Below, piece after piece: positions 8,072 through 17,792 of a DNA stretch of 64,000 bases. Position 1 is the first letter of the stretch, and each line of letters begins with the position of its first letter. This DNA is from Halomonas sp. A40-4 (GTDB lineage Bacteria > Pseudomonadota > Gammaproteobacteria > Pseudomonadales > Halomonadaceae): positions 868,001 through 932,000 of the forward strand of contig NZ_CP065230.1 in assembly GCF_015767635.1 (NCBI RefSeq). The letters run 5' to 3'. The translations under genes were made by a program, and so were the position numbers. The notes below the pieces were generated by a model. That model had not been told where the DNA came from, did no database searches, and saw nothing but the letters and a program-made list of their open reading frames with translations.

Positions 8072-8740
8072 ATGACAGCGCCTGGCGAACTCATTATCGA
8101 GCCGAAAAGCGGTAAACCCGCCGATGCGTGTGTGTTCATATTGCATGGTTTAGGTGCCGACGGGCATGATTTTGAACCTTTAGTTCCCGCGCTGGGTTTG
8201 CCGGCCAGCGCCAATGTACGTTTTATCATGCCTCACGCCCCGCGTTTGCCGGTGACCATCAACGGCGGGATGGTGATGCCTGCCTGGTACGATATCCTGG
8301 CGATGGACCTGGGCCGCCGGGTCGATGAAGCGCAGCTAAAGGTTTCGGCCAAGCGTATTCAAACGCTGATTCATGAGCAGATTGATCAGGGTATCGATAG
8401 CCAGCGGATTATTGTGGCGGGATTTTCCCAGGGCGGCGCCGTTGCTTATCATGCCGCGCTTTCGTTTCCCGAGCCGCTTGGCGGGCTCTTGGCAATGTCG
8501 ACCTACTTCGCCACCGCCGACAGCATTGATCTGGCCGAAGCCAATCGACAGATTCCCATTGAGGTTCAGCATGGCAGCTTTGACCCCATCGTGCCGGAAA
8601 GCTTGGGCAAAAGCGGCGCTGACCGCTTAACGAGTCTGGGCTATGCCGTCAATTACCGGCAGTACTCCATGGCCCACTCGCTTTGCCCTCAGCAGGTAAG
8701 CGATATTGGGCGCTGGCTTTTACAGCGCCTGAGCAGCTAA
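8072..8740 (+). CDS. Alpha/beta-hydrolase carboxylesterase (phospholipase/carboxylesterase family)
   Basis: A 222-residue serine esterase of the EstB/acyl-protein-thioesterase-like family. Oxyanion-hole region FILHGLGADGHDF near 23-35, nucleophile Ser in GFSQGGAV near 115, acid Asp in HGSFDPIVP near 170 and the C-terminal MAHSLC (family usually GH-x-(V/L)-) carrying the catalytic His. The protein has no signal peptide and should be cytoplasmic. Natural substrates of the family are short acyl esters or lysophospholipids; no context narrows this. It is followed after 48 bp by a YihY gene on the same strand. Confidence 0.88.
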   Translation: MTAPGELIIEPKSGKPADACVFILHGLGADGHDFEPLVPALGLPASANVRFIMPHAPRLPVTINGGMVMPAWYDILAMDLGRRVDEAQLKVSAKRIQTLIHEQIDQGIDSQRIIVAGFSQGGAVAYHAALSFPEPLGGLLAMSTYFATADSIDLAEANRQIPIEVQHGSFDPIVPESLGKSGADRLTSLGYAVNYRQYSMAHSLCPQQVSDIGRWLLQRLSS

Positions 8741-8788
8741 TTAAAACATTGACGCTGTGCTGGTAAGCGTTATTTCAGGAGTAGGCGC

Positions 8789-9793
8789 ATGTTTCGACCC
8801 TCGCGTGGCCGCCAAGCCGAACTCCCCAACGAAATTCCCAAGCCAGGCTGGCACGACATCGTCTGGCGTGTTTTGCGCTCGGCACGTCGTGACCGCATCA
8901 TGCTGCTGGCAGCGGGTGTTGCCTTCTACGCGCTGCTTGCGTTGTTTCCGACCATTGCGGCGGTTATCTCTCTATGGGGGCTGTTTTCCGATCCGAATGA
9001 AGCAAGCCAGCAACTCTACAACCTCATCCGTTTGATGCCCCCCGAGGCGGCACAACTGATCGACAACCAGGCTCAGGAGGTGGTGGATAGCGTTGGGTCG
9101 AGTAATGAAATGGCGGCGCTGGTGAGCCTGTTGATTGCCATGTATATCGCCTCCAAGGGGGTCAGTGGCCTGATCGTGGGGCTGAACGTGGTGTATGGCG
9201 AACAGGAGCAACGCAGCGTTTGGCGTTTGGCTTTGCTGGTTACCACCATGACGCTCGGCATGATTGGCATGACGCTTCTGACGCTGGGATTCATAGGCCT
9301 GGTGCCGATGCTGGTCGATGCATTGGCGGTTGTTACCCCTCTGGACCGGATTATTGATTTCATGCGCTGGCCAGCCTTGCTGGTGATGATGAGTGCTGTC
9401 ATCGCGCTGCTTTATCGCTTTGCGCCCTACCGGCGTGCCGCAAAATGGGAGTGGCTGAGTGTCGGCACCATGGTGGCAACGCTGCTTTGGCTGTTGGGGT
9501 CGGGCGGACTGTCGCTTTACGTGCGCTACTTTTCCAACTTCAGCGAGCTATACGGCTCCCTGGGGGCTGTAGTGGTACTGATGCTGTGGTTTTTACTCTC
9601 GGCGTTTGTAGTATTGCTGGGTGCCGAAATCAACTGCGAGCTGGAGCGTCAGACCCGCCAGGACACGACCATTGGTCAGGAACGCCCGCTGGGACAGCGC
9701 GAGGCCTACGCCGCCGACACCCTGGGGCGTCAGCATCCGTGGCACGAAAAGGACGACACCAAAATGCCGGGGGATAATAACCGCCACGACTAA
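8789..9793 (+). CDS. YihY/BrkB-family inner-membrane protein
   Basis: A 334-residue protein with six predicted membrane spans, starting after a short cytoplasmic N-terminus (RIMLLAAGVAFYALLALFPTIAAVIS is the first span), and a hydrophilic, charged C-terminal tail of ~50 residues. The AAGVAFYALLALFP segment is the family signature. The YihY family was once called ribonuclease BN by mistake; its function is unknown, with a transport role suspected. AGGAG lies 8 bases before the ATG. It may be cotranscribed with the upstream esterase; a hairpin follows. Confidence 0.88.
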   Translation: MFRPSRGRQAELPNEIPKPGWHDIVWRVLRSARRDRIMLLAAGVAFYALLALFPTIAAVISLWGLFSDPNEASQQLYNLIRLMPPEAAQLIDNQAQEVVDSVGSSNEMAALVSLLIAMYIASKGVSGLIVGLNVVYGEQEQRSVWRLALLVTTMTLGMIGMTLLTLGFIGLVPMLVDALAVVTPLDRIIDFMRWPALLVMMSAVIALLYRFAPYRRAAKWEWLSVGTMVATLLWLLGSGGLSLYVRYFSNFSELYGSLGAVVVLMLWFLLSAFVVLLGAEINCELERQTRQDTTIGQERPLGQREAYAADTLGRQHPWHEKDDTKMPGDNNRHD

Positions 9794-9806
9794 TCTGATG
9801 CGCTCC

Positions 9807-9830
9807 GCCTCCTGCCTTAGGGCAGGAGGC
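9807..9830. terminator. Hairpin between the convergent yihY-like and phoH genes
   Basis: A perfect 10-bp GC-rich stem (9807-9816 with 9821-9830) and a TTAG loop. The downstream T content is low on both strands (GGGCTTGGTTTT on +), so termination strength is uncertain, but the position between two gene ends fits. Confidence 0.6.
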
Positions 9831-9848
9831 GGGCTTGGTTTTAAAGCG

Positions 9849-11270
9849 TTACAGGAGTTCTTCGGCGGCCAGGGCCAGGCGGGAACGCTCGACGCTTTTC
9901 AGCGTGATATGCCCGGCATGGGGCCAGTCGCGGAATCGCTCTACCACGGCGGCCATGCCGCAGGTATTGGCGGTCAGGTAAGGGGTGTCGATCTGTCCTA
10001 CATTGCCCAAGCAGACTATTTTGGTATTGCGCCCGGCCCGGGTGACCAGCGATTTTAGCTGCTTGGGCGTGAAGTTCTGCGCCTCGTCGATGATCAGAAA
10101 GGTGTCGTTGAGGGTACGCCCGCGCATGAAGCTGGGCGCGCGTATTTGTACCCGAGAGCCGATCAGCTGCCGTGTGGCGCCGTTGTCCCAGGTGGACTCG
10201 CCTTCATCGTTACGTAACAGGTTATCCATGTTGTCGTGGAAGGCGCCCATCCACGGCGACATTTTCTCCTCCTCGGTGCCGGGTAGAAAGCCGATATCCT
10301 CGCCCATGGGAATCGGCGCGCGGGTAAACACAATGCGTTCGAACTGCTTTTGATCCAGGGTCTGCTGGAAGGCGGCGGCTAGTGTCATGTAGGTTTTGCC
10401 GGTACCCGCGTTACCGGCGATGGTGACCAGGTCGATCTCCGGATCCATCAGCAGGTTGAGGGTGAAGTTTTGCCGACTGTCGTGGGCGTGAACTCCCCAA
10501 ACGCCCGCATGGTGACGGTAGTTGGTGAGCAGTTGTAGCCGTGCCGAGGTAGGCCCCAGCTCGCGGATGATCGCCTCGAACTCAGCACCGTTTTCGCTAT
10601 CCGACACCAGCATACCCACGTGCCAGTGACGCGGCATGTCGCCACTTAGTTGGTAGAAGGTGTGATGGTCGATGCGTTCGACGGTCACCTCCACGTTAAG
10701 CGCTTCCCAAAGCGAGGCGCCGTGCGGGCCTGCAGAGGTGTATACCTGGGCGCCTTCGATCATCGCGTCGCTGTCGTCGAACGCACGATCATTCAGGTAA
10801 TCCTCGACGGGCACTTTCAACGCTGCTGCCTTGACGCGCAGGTTGATATCTTTGGTGATCAGGATCACCGAGGCATCGGGGCGTTCTTCGCGCAGCCGAC
10901 AGGTTTCGGCGAGGATACGGTTATCGGGGCTGTCGTCCAGGGAGTCAAAGGGTTTGAGGTCGCGGTAGCAAAGAAAATGCAGCTTGCCGGACTCCCCGGT
11001 GATACGTGGAATCGGGATGCCGCTTTGAATTTCGTCGAAGGTGACCTGGCTGGTGAGGTCTGAAAGCGTACGGCTGATCTGGCGCGCTGTACGGGCGATT
11101 TCGCGGATACCGTTTTTGTGCTTGTCCAACTCCTCCAGGACGGTCATGGGGATAACGACATCGTGCTCGTCAAAGTGGTAGAGCGCGGCGGGGTCATGAA
11201 TCAGGACATTGGTGTCCAACACGTAAAGCCTGGTTGCTTTCTTATCGAGTCGTACCATCGTGGCATTCAC
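9849..11270 (-). CDS. PIN-PhoH family ATPase (PhoH2/YlaK type)
   Basis: A 473-residue two-domain protein: an N-terminal PIN nuclease domain (acidic LYVLDTNVLIHDP near 15-27) and a C-terminal PhoH ATPase with Walker A GNAGTGKT near 268 and Walker B FLIIDEAQNFTP near 395. PIN-PhoH proteins are ATP-dependent RNA-unwinding and cleaving enzymes in characterised cases, sometimes linked to toxin-antitoxin action; here the gene stands alone with no antitoxin-like partner. An alternative start four codons in (MVRLDKK) has a slightly better-spaced GGAG; the difference is minor. Confidence 0.9.
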   Translation of the reverse strand: MNATMVRLDKKATRLYVLDTNVLIHDPAALYHFDEHDVVIPMTVLEELDKHKNGIREIARTARQISRTLSDLTSQVTFDEIQSGIPIPRITGESGKLHFLCYRDLKPFDSLDDSPDNRILAETCRLREERPDASVILITKDINLRVKAAALKVPVEDYLNDRAFDDSDAMIEGAQVYTSAGPHGASLWEALNVEVTVERIDHHTFYQLSGDMPRHWHVGMLVSDSENGAEFEAIIRELGPTSARLQLLTNYRHHAGVWGVHAHDSRQNFTLNLLMDPEIDLVTIAGNAGTGKTYMTLAAAFQQTLDQKQFERIVFTRAPIPMGEDIGFLPGTEEEKMSPWMGAFHDNMDNLLRNDEGESTWDNGATRQLIGSRVQIRAPSFMRGRTLNDTFLIIDEAQNFTPKQLKSLVTRAGRNTKIVCLGNVGQIDTPYLTANTCGMAAVVERFRDWPHAGHITLKSVERSRLALAAEELL

Positions 11271-11574
11271 TCCGTGGTTGACGGCAACGTCGACACTGGC
11301 AGGTGCGTCTTACGTCCTAATGACACTTGCCTGTGTCGTTAAGATGGCGTGTCCTGGTACCTCCTTATTTAGCGCTTTTTAATAGCTTGGAAGGCATTGG
11401 TGTTTTTTGCCAATAAATCTCTTTCAACGAACGATGTCAACGCGAAGCGAGCGCTCTGAGGCTGGCATCTATTATGCTATCGTCGATGACGGCGCTTGGA
11501 GCGCAGGCTCGCCCGTTGCCGCGTATCAATCCGACGACTTAAACGAAGAACACTGTGTTGGCGATGAGGTTTCC
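11271..11574. other. Divergent intergenic region phoH / ybaK
   Basis: 304 bp between divergent genes, so it must hold both promoters. An open frame continues upstream of ybaK to 11407 but lacks homology-like features and a ribosome binding site. I see no convincing operator or hairpin. Confidence 0.5.
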
Positions 11575-12042
11575 ATGACACCCGCGATTAATAGCGCAAA
11601 ACGCGCAGGCATTGCCTTTCAAGTTCACGAATACACTCACGAGCCGACGGCCGAATCCTACGGTATGGAAGCAGCGGAGAAGCTCGGCATTGCGGCTGAG
11701 CAGGTATTTAAAACGCTGGTCTTGAAATTGGACAGCAAGCAGCTGGCGGTGGGGGTTGTGCCCGTCACAGGGCAACTGAACCTGAAACAGATCGCCAAAG
11801 CCGCCGGGGCCAAAAAAGCCGCCATGGCGCAACCCGATGAAGTGGAACGCACAACGGGTTATGTGCTGGGGGGTGTCAGCCCGCTGGGGCAGAAAAAGCG
11901 TCTGGCTACCTTTATCGACTGCTCTGCCGACGCGTTCGCCACGATTTATGTCAGCGCTGGAAGGCGCGGGCTTGAAATCGAGCTGGCGCCCAAGGATCTG
12001 CAAGCCCTCAGCCAAGCGCAACTGGCCCCTATCCTGGCATGA
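11575..12042 (+). CDS. ybaK: Cys-tRNA(Pro)/Cys-tRNA(Cys) deacylase YbaK
   Basis: A 155-residue YbaK/EbsC-fold protein that clears cysteine mischarged onto tRNA-Pro in trans. Start at 11575 is chosen since MTPAINSAKRAGIAF matches the family N-terminus and GAGG lies 5 bases upstream; the frame is open 56 codons further but that stretch is not family-like. The conserved Lys in VFKTLVL and the GYVLGGVSPLGQKK loop (near 101-114) are the expected functional positions, and GRRGLEIELAPKDL near the C-terminus is typical. It is likely monocistronic and cytoplasmic. Confidence 0.92.
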   Translation: MTPAINSAKRAGIAFQVHEYTHEPTAESYGMEAAEKLGIAAEQVFKTLVLKLDSKQLAVGVVPVTGQLNLKQIAKAAGAKKAAMAQPDEVERTTGYVLGGVSPLGQKKRLATFIDCSADAFATIYVSAGRRGLEIELAPKDLQALSQAQLAPILA

Positions 12043-12136
12043 CAACAGGGCGCGAGGAGGCGCTTTCTGGTATGGTGCGAGGCATTAAGGCCGCTCATGC
12101 TTAGCGGGGTATTTTCGCCCCTTCAGGAATTTTTCT

Positions 12137-13534
12137 GTGTCCGACACTTCTTTTGCTTCTCTGGCGCTGCCTAGCGCACTCGCCAGTAATCTCGACTCGC
12201 TGGGCTATCACCACATGACGCCGGTTCAGGCACAAAGCCTGCCGCCCATGCTGGCCGGCCGCGATGTCATGGCCCAGGCCAAAACCGGCTCGGGTAAAAC
12301 CGCCGCCTTTGGACTGGCATTGCTGGCCGAGCTGCGCGTCGAGGCGTTCGCCGTTCAGGGGCTGGTGCTGTGCCCCACCCGGGAGCTTGCTGATCAGGTG
12401 GCTGAGGAACTACGCCGCCTGGCCCGAGCAATGCCCAACGTGAAAATCCTCACACTTTGCGGGGGCGCGCCGCTGGGGCCACAGCTTTCGTCGTTGGACC
12501 ACGGTGCGCATATCGTGGTCGGCACACCGGGGCGCATTGACGAGCACTTGCGTAAAGGCTCTCTGACGCTTGGCTCGCTAACGACTCTGGTGCTGGATGA
12601 AGCTGACCGCATGCTGGATATGGGCTTTCAGGAAACGATCGACGCCATCATTGCCGACACCCCGGCCGACCGCCAGACGCTGCTGTTTAGCGCCACCTTC
12701 CCCGATGAGCAGACATCCGGCGGACTGGCGGCGATGACACGCGGCGTGATGCAGGACCCGGTGACGGTCAAGGTGGCCGAGGTTCATGACGCCACCACCA
12801 TCGACCAGCATTTCTATCAAGTCGCAAGTGAAGACGCCCGCTTTGCCGCACTCAAACAGCTGCTGTTGGTTAACCGGCCGACCACCAGCGTGGTGTTCTG
12901 CAATACCAAGCGCGAGACTCAGGCGGTGGCCGACCAACTGGTAGATGCCGGTTTTAGTGCGGTCGCGCTGCACGGTGATCTGGAGCAGAAAGACCGCGAC
13001 CGACTGCTTGTCTTGTTTGCCAATCAAAGCGCGTCTATTTTGGTAGCCACCGACGTGGCAGCCCGTGGATTGGATATTGCCCAACTGGATGCGGTGTTCA
13101 ACTACCAGATCGCCCGTGAGCTGGATGTCCACGTCCACCGCGTGGGTCGCACCGGGCGGGCTGGGGCGAGCGGCATTGCCTGTACCCTGGTAACCCCCAA
13201 GGAAACCTACCGGCTGGAAAAGCTGGCCGACGTGTTGGGTGAAACCCTGACCACCGAGCCGCTGCCCAAGGTGACCAATGCTATGCCGTTCGAGCCACCC
13301 ATGGCCACCCTGCAACTGGCTGGCGGCAAGAAAGACAAGTTGCGTCCCGGCGATATTTTGGGTGCACTGACCAGTGAAGGCGGCTTGCGCGGTGACCAGG
13401 TAGGCAAGATAAAAGTGCTTGCTCGCAGCGCCTACGTGGCGGTTGTACGGGACCGGGTTCAGCAGGCCCAGGCAAAGCTTGAGCGTGATAAGTTGAAAGG
13501 GCGAGCCTTTCGCGTCCGTCGCATTCGCCATTAA
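12137..13534 (+). CDS. dbpA: ATP-dependent RNA helicase DbpA (DEAD-box, 23S rRNA-specific)
   Basis: A 465-residue DEAD-box helicase with Q-motif (MTPVQAQSLP), Walker A AKTGSGKT near 48, DEAD at LDEADRM near 155, SAT near 182 and the motif VI HRVGRTGRAG near 335. The C-terminal ~75 residues (RPGDILGALTSEGGL..VGKIKV) are the DbpA RNA-binding domain that targets hairpin 92 of 23S rRNA, separating it from other DEAD-box proteins. It works in late 50S assembly. The start is GTG. It is followed after 45 bp by the RIO-like kinase. Confidence 0.93.
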   Translation: MSDTSFASLALPSALASNLDSLGYHHMTPVQAQSLPPMLAGRDVMAQAKTGSGKTAAFGLALLAELRVEAFAVQGLVLCPTRELADQVAEELRRLARAMPNVKILTLCGGAPLGPQLSSLDHGAHIVVGTPGRIDEHLRKGSLTLGSLTTLVLDEADRMLDMGFQETIDAIIADTPADRQTLLFSATFPDEQTSGGLAAMTRGVMQDPVTVKVAEVHDATTIDQHFYQVASEDARFAALKQLLLVNRPTTSVVFCNTKRETQAVADQLVDAGFSAVALHGDLEQKDRDRLLVLFANQSASILVATDVAARGLDIAQLDAVFNYQIARELDVHVHRVGRTGRAGASGIACTLVTPKETYRLEKLADVLGETLTTEPLPKVTNAMPFEPPMATLQLAGGKKDKLRPGDILGALTSEGGLRGDQVGKIKVLARSAYVAVVRDRVQQAQAKLERDKLKGRAFRVRRIRH

Positions 13535-13579
13535 GTGTCTATTTGAGCGTGAACTAAAAAGGAGCCAACGCAGCGACCC

Positions 13580-14458
13580 ATGAAAATTCCTAAACGATTA
13601 CAGCCCTTGGTCGATGACGGCATGATCGACGAAGTACTGATGCAATTGATGAGCGGTAAGGAAGCCCAGGTTTATGTGGTGCGCTGCGGCGAAGAAGAGC
13701 GCTGTGCCAAGGTCTTCAAAGAAGCCAAGCAGCGTAGCTTCAAGCAGGCGGCCCAGTACCAGGAAGGACGTAAAGAGCGTAATACCCGCCGCGCCAGAGC
13801 GATGTCCAAGAAAACCCGTTACGGACAGAAAGAGCAGGAGCAGGCCTGGCTCAATGCAGAAGTCGATGCGCTTTACCGGCTGGCCGGTGCAGGTGTGCGG
13901 GTGCCCGAGCCCCATGGCTTTGTGGATGGCGTCCTGCTGATGGAAATGATCACCGACGCCGACGGCAACGTGGCCCCACGGCTCGATGAAGTCACCTTGA
14001 CGCCTGAGCAGGCAGAGGCCTACTACGCGAAGGTGATTCAGGACGTGGTACGCATGCTGTGCGCCGGTTTGATTCACGGCGATCTGTCGGAGTTCAACGT
14101 GCTGGTAGATGCCCATGGTCCGGTGATTATCGACCTTCCCCAGGCCGTGGATGCCGCCGGTAATAATAGCGCCGCGGCGATGCTATATCGCGATGTGGAT
14201 AACATGCGCAACTATTTCGGCCAGTACGCCCCCGCGCTTCTCGATACCCATTATGGTAAAGAAATGTGGGCGCTGTACGAATCCGGCGAGCTGCACCCCG
14301 ACAGCAAGCTCACCGGTCATTTCGACTTTGATACCCACATCGCCGATGTGGATGAACTGATGGAAGTCATCGACGACGCCAAAGAGGAAGAAGCAGAGCG
14401 CCAGGCGCGCATGCGCGACGATGGTGAGGATGATGGCGAGATTCCACAGCCTTACTGA
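13580..14458 (+). CDS. RIO1-family serine protein kinase-like protein
   Basis: A 292-residue RIO-type kinase. A short winged-helix-like N-terminus precedes the ATP-binding lobe (SGKEAQVYVVRCG, with Lys in RCAKVFKEAK), then a basic loop, and the catalytic loop HGDLSEFNVLV near 171 with metal-binding Asp in IIDLPQAVD near 186. The C-terminus is acidic and coiled (AKEEEAERQARMRDDGEDDGE). Bacterial RIO kinases of this type are widespread in Pseudomonas and Halomonas relatives; their role is not settled, with ribosome maturation or stress suggested. Position next to dbpA is suggestive of a ribosome link but may be chance. Confidence 0.9.
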   Translation: MKIPKRLQPLVDDGMIDEVLMQLMSGKEAQVYVVRCGEEERCAKVFKEAKQRSFKQAAQYQEGRKERNTRRARAMSKKTRYGQKEQEQAWLNAEVDALYRLAGAGVRVPEPHGFVDGVLLMEMITDADGNVAPRLDEVTLTPEQAEAYYAKVIQDVVRMLCAGLIHGDLSEFNVLVDAHGPVIIDLPQAVDAAGNNSAAAMLYRDVDNMRNYFGQYAPALLDTHYGKEMWALYESGELHPDSKLTGHFDFDTHIADVDELMEVIDDAKEEEAERQARMRDDGEDDGEIPQPY

Positions 14459-14524
14459 TCCCGCAATGAATAGGCTCCTCTGGCCTTGTGCCAGCGCGAG
14501 GCGCTGTTGCAATGCGATCAAGGC

Positions 14525-16540
14525 CTAGCCGAGTAGCTCATTGGCCTGTTTAACGACGTTTTCGACGGTAAAACCGAAATGCATGAACAGGTCGCCCGCC
14601 GGGGCCGATTCGCCGTAGGTGGTCATGCCGATCACCCGGCCATCCAGGCCCACGTACTTGTACCAGTAGTCCGCATGCCCGGCTTCGATGGCGATACGCT
14701 TGGTGACCGCCTTGGGCAGTACGCTTTCACGGTATTCGGCATCCTGGCCGTTAAAACGGTAGGCCGAGGGCATGGACACCACACGGACGGCCTTGCCCTG
14801 CTGCTCGAGCTCAGCGGCGGCGTCCATCGCCAACGACACTTCTGAGCCGGTGGCAATCAGAATCAGCTCGGGCGTTACGGGCGTGCCTTCACTGTCCTTG
14901 AGAACAGGGTCTTTAAGCACGTACGCCCCGTTTTGAATCGACGCCAGCTGTGCCTTGGTGCGCTGCTGATGGGGCAGGCCCTGACGCGAGAGAACCAGCG
15001 CGGTGGGGCCGGAGTGGCGTTTGAGGGCGGCGTCCCAGGCCGCCACGGTTTCCACCGCATCGCAAGGGCGCCAGGTGTTCAGGTTGGGCGTGGTGCGCAG
15101 GCTGGTCAGCTGCTCGATCGGTTGGTGGGTCGGGCCATCTTCGCCAAGGCCGATGGAGTCATGGGTGAAGACGTAAATCGCCTGTTGCCCCATCAGCGAT
15201 GCCATGCGCACTGAATTACGCATGTACTCCATGAAAATCAGGAAGGTCGCCCCGAACGGCACAAAGCCGCCGTGCAGGCCAATCCCGTTCATGACCGCGC
15301 CCATGCCAAACTCGCGCACGCCATAGTGCAGGTAGTTGCCACTGGCGTCTTCCGGCGTGATCGCTTTGGCGCCGTTCCAGAACGTCAGGTTCGATGGGGC
15401 CAGGTCGGCACTGCCGCCCAATAGCTCCGGCATCTGCGGGCCAATCACGTTTAACGTTTCAAAGGAGGCCTTGCGTGAGGCAATGCTGTCGCCCTTTTCC
15501 TGGGCTTGCTCAAGCAGCGCTTCGGTGGGCAGCTCCGCAGGCAGCTGCGCCTTCATACGGCGCTGGAACTCGCGTGCTTCGGCGGGGAACGCCTCCGCAT
15601 AGCGGTCAAACCGGGCATTCCATGCCTGCTGGTGCGCGCGGCCGGCTTCGCGGGCATCCCAGGCTGAATAGATTGGCTCTGGAACATGGAAGGGTGCATG
15701 GGGCCAGCCCAGTTGCTCGCGGGCGGCCGCCACTTCGTCATCCCCCAATGCCGCCCCATGGGCTTCTTCCTTGCCCTGCTTGTTAGGGGCACCAAAGCCG
15801 ATGATGGTTTTGCAGATAATCAGGCTGGGTTTGTCATCGTGGCTTTTGGCCAGTTCAATGGCCGCGTTGACCTCGTCCGGGTTGTGGCCGTCAACCGTCG
15901 GCACCACGTGCCAGCCGTACGCCTCAAAACGTTTCGCCGTATCGTCGGTAAACCAGCCTTTCACTTCGCCGTCGATGGAGATGCCGTTATCGTCATACAC
16001 CGCAATCAGTTTGCCGAGCTGCTGGGTGCCCGCCAGCGACGCCGCTTCGTGGGAAATGCCCTCCATCAGGCAGCCGTCACCCAGGAAGCACCAGGTGTGG
16101 TGGTCGACGATGGTGTGGCCAGGACGGTTGAACTGCGCCGCCAGGGTTTTTTCGGCGATGGCAAAGCCCACGGCGTTGGCAAAGCCCTGCCCCAACGGGC
16201 CGGTGGTGGTTTCAATGCCCGGTGCGTAGCCGTATTCCGGGTGCCCGGCGGTCGGCGAGTGCAACTGGCGGAAATTCTGCAGTTGTTCCAGGCTGAGCTC
16301 ATAACCGGTCAGGTGCAGCAGCGAATAGAGCAGCATGGAGCCGTGTCCGTTGGACAGCACGAACCGATCACGATCGGCCCATTTCGGGTCTTCGGGGTTG
16401 TGCTTGAGGTGGTCATTCCACAGCACTTCGGCAATATCCGCCATCCCCATGGGCGCGCCCGGATGGCCGGACTTGGCCTTCTGGACGGCATCCATGGAAA
16501 GGGCGCGAATGGCATTGGCCAGCTCAAAACGGTTATTCAT
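14525..16540 (-). CDS. tkt: Transketolase
   Basis: A 671-residue thiamine-diphosphate enzyme moving two-carbon ketol units in the pentose phosphate pathway. Landmarks: [18 protein letters not shown] near 23, the TPP motif [14 protein letters not shown] near 155, [15 protein letters not shown] near 470 and [13 protein letters not shown] near 557. Length is normal. Together with the upstream tal gene (56 bp before it, same strand) it could use erythrose-4-phosphate as acceptor, so the pair is metabolically linked to the C4-polyol block that diverges from tal. Its higher GC and core-like codon use suggest it is the resident chromosomal copy. Confidence 0.96.
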   Translation of the reverse strand: MNNRFELANAIRALSMDAVQKAKSGHPGAPMGMADIAEVLWNDHLKHNPEDPKWADRDRFVLSNGHGSMLLYSLLHLTGYELSLEQLQNFRQLHSPTAGHPEYGYAPGIETTTGPLGQGFANAVGFAIAEKTLAAQFNRPGHTIVDHHTWCFLGDGCLMEGISHEAASLAGTQQLGKLIAVYDDNGISIDGEVKGWFTDDTAKRFEAYGWHVVPTVDGHNPDEVNAAIELAKSHDDKPSLIICKTIIGFGAPNKQGKEEAHGAALGDDEVAAAREQLGWPHAPFHVPEPIYSAWDAREAGRAHQQAWNARFDRYAEAFPAEAREFQRRMKAQLPAELPTEALLEQAQEKGDSIASRKASFETLNVIGPQMPELLGGSADLAPSNLTFWNGAKAITPEDASGNYLHYGVREFGMGAVMNGIGLHGGFVPFGATFLIFMEYMRNSVRMASLMGQQAIYVFTHDSIGLGEDGPTHQPIEQLTSLRTTPNLNTWRPCDAVETVAAWDAALKRHSGPTALVLSRQGLPHQQRTKAQLASIQNGAYVLKDPVLKDSEGTPVTPELILIATGSEVSLAMDAAAELEQQGKAVRVVSMPSAYRFNGQDAEYRESVLPKAVTKRIAIEAGHADYWYKYVGLDGRVIGMTTYGESAPAGDLFMHFGFTVENVVKQANELLG

Positions 16541-16596
16541 ATCAGTGGTACCTTGGTTGTTGTATTGAGTAGCTTGTTATATTGGATAGCTTGTCG

Positions 16597-17544
16597 TTAG
16601 GCGCGAGCAGCCAAGCGTTGCGTGATCAGCGACTCTAATGTCTGTTGGTCGCAGGCGAAACGGCGGATCCCGTCAGCCAGCATCTCGTTGGCCATGGCAT
16701 CTTGGTTATGCTGCCAACGAAACGCTGCTTCTGATAGCGGTGTGGATGGTTCGTGGGTGACAGATTGTGATTGGATGTTGGAGGCCACTTCTCCCACCAT
16801 GCTATCAAGCTGCTCTAGCAGTGCGGGAGAAATGGTCAGGCGATGGCAGCCCGCCAACGTCAGGACCTGATCGATGGTACGGAAACTTGCCCCCATAACG
16901 ACTGTGTCGTAACGACCAGCGTCAGCCCTCTCGCAAATCCCTTTTACGAATAGCACGCCAGGATCGTCTTCTGGCGTGAACTGCTTACCTGTCGCCTTTT
17001 GGTACCAATCGCTAACGCGGCCAACGAAGGGCGAGATCAGATATACCCCTGCATCAAAGCAGGCCTGCGCCTGAGCATCGCTGAACAAGAGTGTCAAGTT
17101 GCAGTTGATCCCCTCGCGCTCGAGTTGCTCAGCCGCACGGATCCCTTCCCAGGTAGACGCAAGCTTGATCAGCACGCGGTTGCGGTTAATCCCTAGTTTC
17201 TCGTAGCGCTCAATCAGTTCGTAGGCCTTGCGGATACTGGCTTGGGAATCAAAAGAAAGGTGTGCGGACACCTCTGTTGATATTCGTCCAGGTATCACGT
17301 TGGCAATTTGCCCGCCGATCGCCACTGAAAGCTGGTCAACTATTCGGCTCGGGTCGTTCTCATCACGACGTGATTCAGCGAGCACTCTATCGATCATCTC
17401 TTGATAACGAGGCAGCTCGAAGGCCTTGAGTATCAAAGAGGGGTTAGTGGTGGCGTCCTGTGGTTGATAGCGCTTTATGGCATCCAGGTCGCCCGTGTCG
17501 GCCACGACCAGTGAGTGTTCGCGTAATCCATCCAGAAGCGACAT
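16597..17544 (-). CDS. tal: Transaldolase (TalB type)
   Basis: A 315-residue class I aldolase-type transaldolase; the Schiff-base Lys127 sits in VLIKLASTWEG, preceded by DATTNPSLI (30-37) and followed by NLTLLFSD and ISPFVGRVSDW. It interconverts sedoheptulose-7-phosphate plus glyceraldehyde-3-phosphate with erythrose-4-phosphate plus fructose-6-phosphate. Base composition is lower in GC than tkt and like the genes on its other side. It diverges from the RpiB-family gene across a 356-bp control region holding operator-like repeats, one of them only 33 bp upstream of its start. I infer it belongs to the adjoining catabolic block, to drain erythrose-4-phosphate. Confidence 0.94.
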   Translation of the reverse strand: MSLLDGLREHSLVVADTGDLDAIKRYQPQDATTNPSLILKAFELPRYQEMIDRVLAESRRDENDPSRIVDQLSVAIGGQIANVIPGRISTEVSAHLSFDSQASIRKAYELIERYEKLGINRNRVLIKLASTWEGIRAAEQLEREGINCNLTLLFSDAQAQACFDAGVYLISPFVGRVSDWYQKATGKQFTPEDDPGVLFVKGICERADAGRYDTVVMGASFRTIDQVLTLAGCHRLTISPALLEQLDSMVGEVASNIQSQSVTHEPSTPLSEAAFRWQHNQDAMANEMLADGIRRFACDQQTLESLITQRLAARA

Positions 17545-17576
17545 AGTCGACTCTCCTTAAAAAATGAACGGTATCC

Positions 17577-17595
17577 GATCAAATGATTGATCATT
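17577..17595. promoter_or_regulatory. Operator-like palindrome in front of tal (site A)
   Basis: GATCAA-ATGA-TTGATC is a perfect inverted repeat (17577-17592) that overlaps a second one, AAATGAT-TG-ATCATTT (17581-17596). The ATTGATCATT part matches the right half of the 23-bp motif found at 17770-17792 and 21405-21427. It lies 33 bp upstream of the tal start codon. Confidence 0.45.
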
Positions 17596-17769
17596 TTTGG
17601 CGATTTAGTCAAATCCAGTCGCTAGGAGCACCCGTGTTACAGCTATCAAACAAAAGTATAACTCTTTGTTTTGTCAGCGGTGTTTGTTTTGTTTTCATTT
17701 AAAAACAGTTGTTTGCGTATTTTTTGCCATTTAACCGTCCTTCCTTCCGTACTTAGAAAGCCATGATCT

Positions 17770-17792
17770 TATGATCAATGTGTTTACAAATG
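17770..17792 (-). promoter_or_regulatory. Shared 23-bp motif, copy 1 (site B)
   Basis: Read on the minus strand: CATTTG-N10-GATCATA. The same arms and spacing recur at 21405-21427 with 18 of 23 positions identical. It is 108 bp upstream of the rpiB-like start. A likely binding site of the SorC-type regulator encoded at 20220-21230. Confidence 0.5.

Noticed and set aside
12578-13531. Minus-strand open frame opposite dbpA
   Set aside because: Shadow of a well-conserved helicase gene.
15686-16600. Plus-strand open frame opposite transketolase
   Set aside because: Shadow of tkt, no family-like content.
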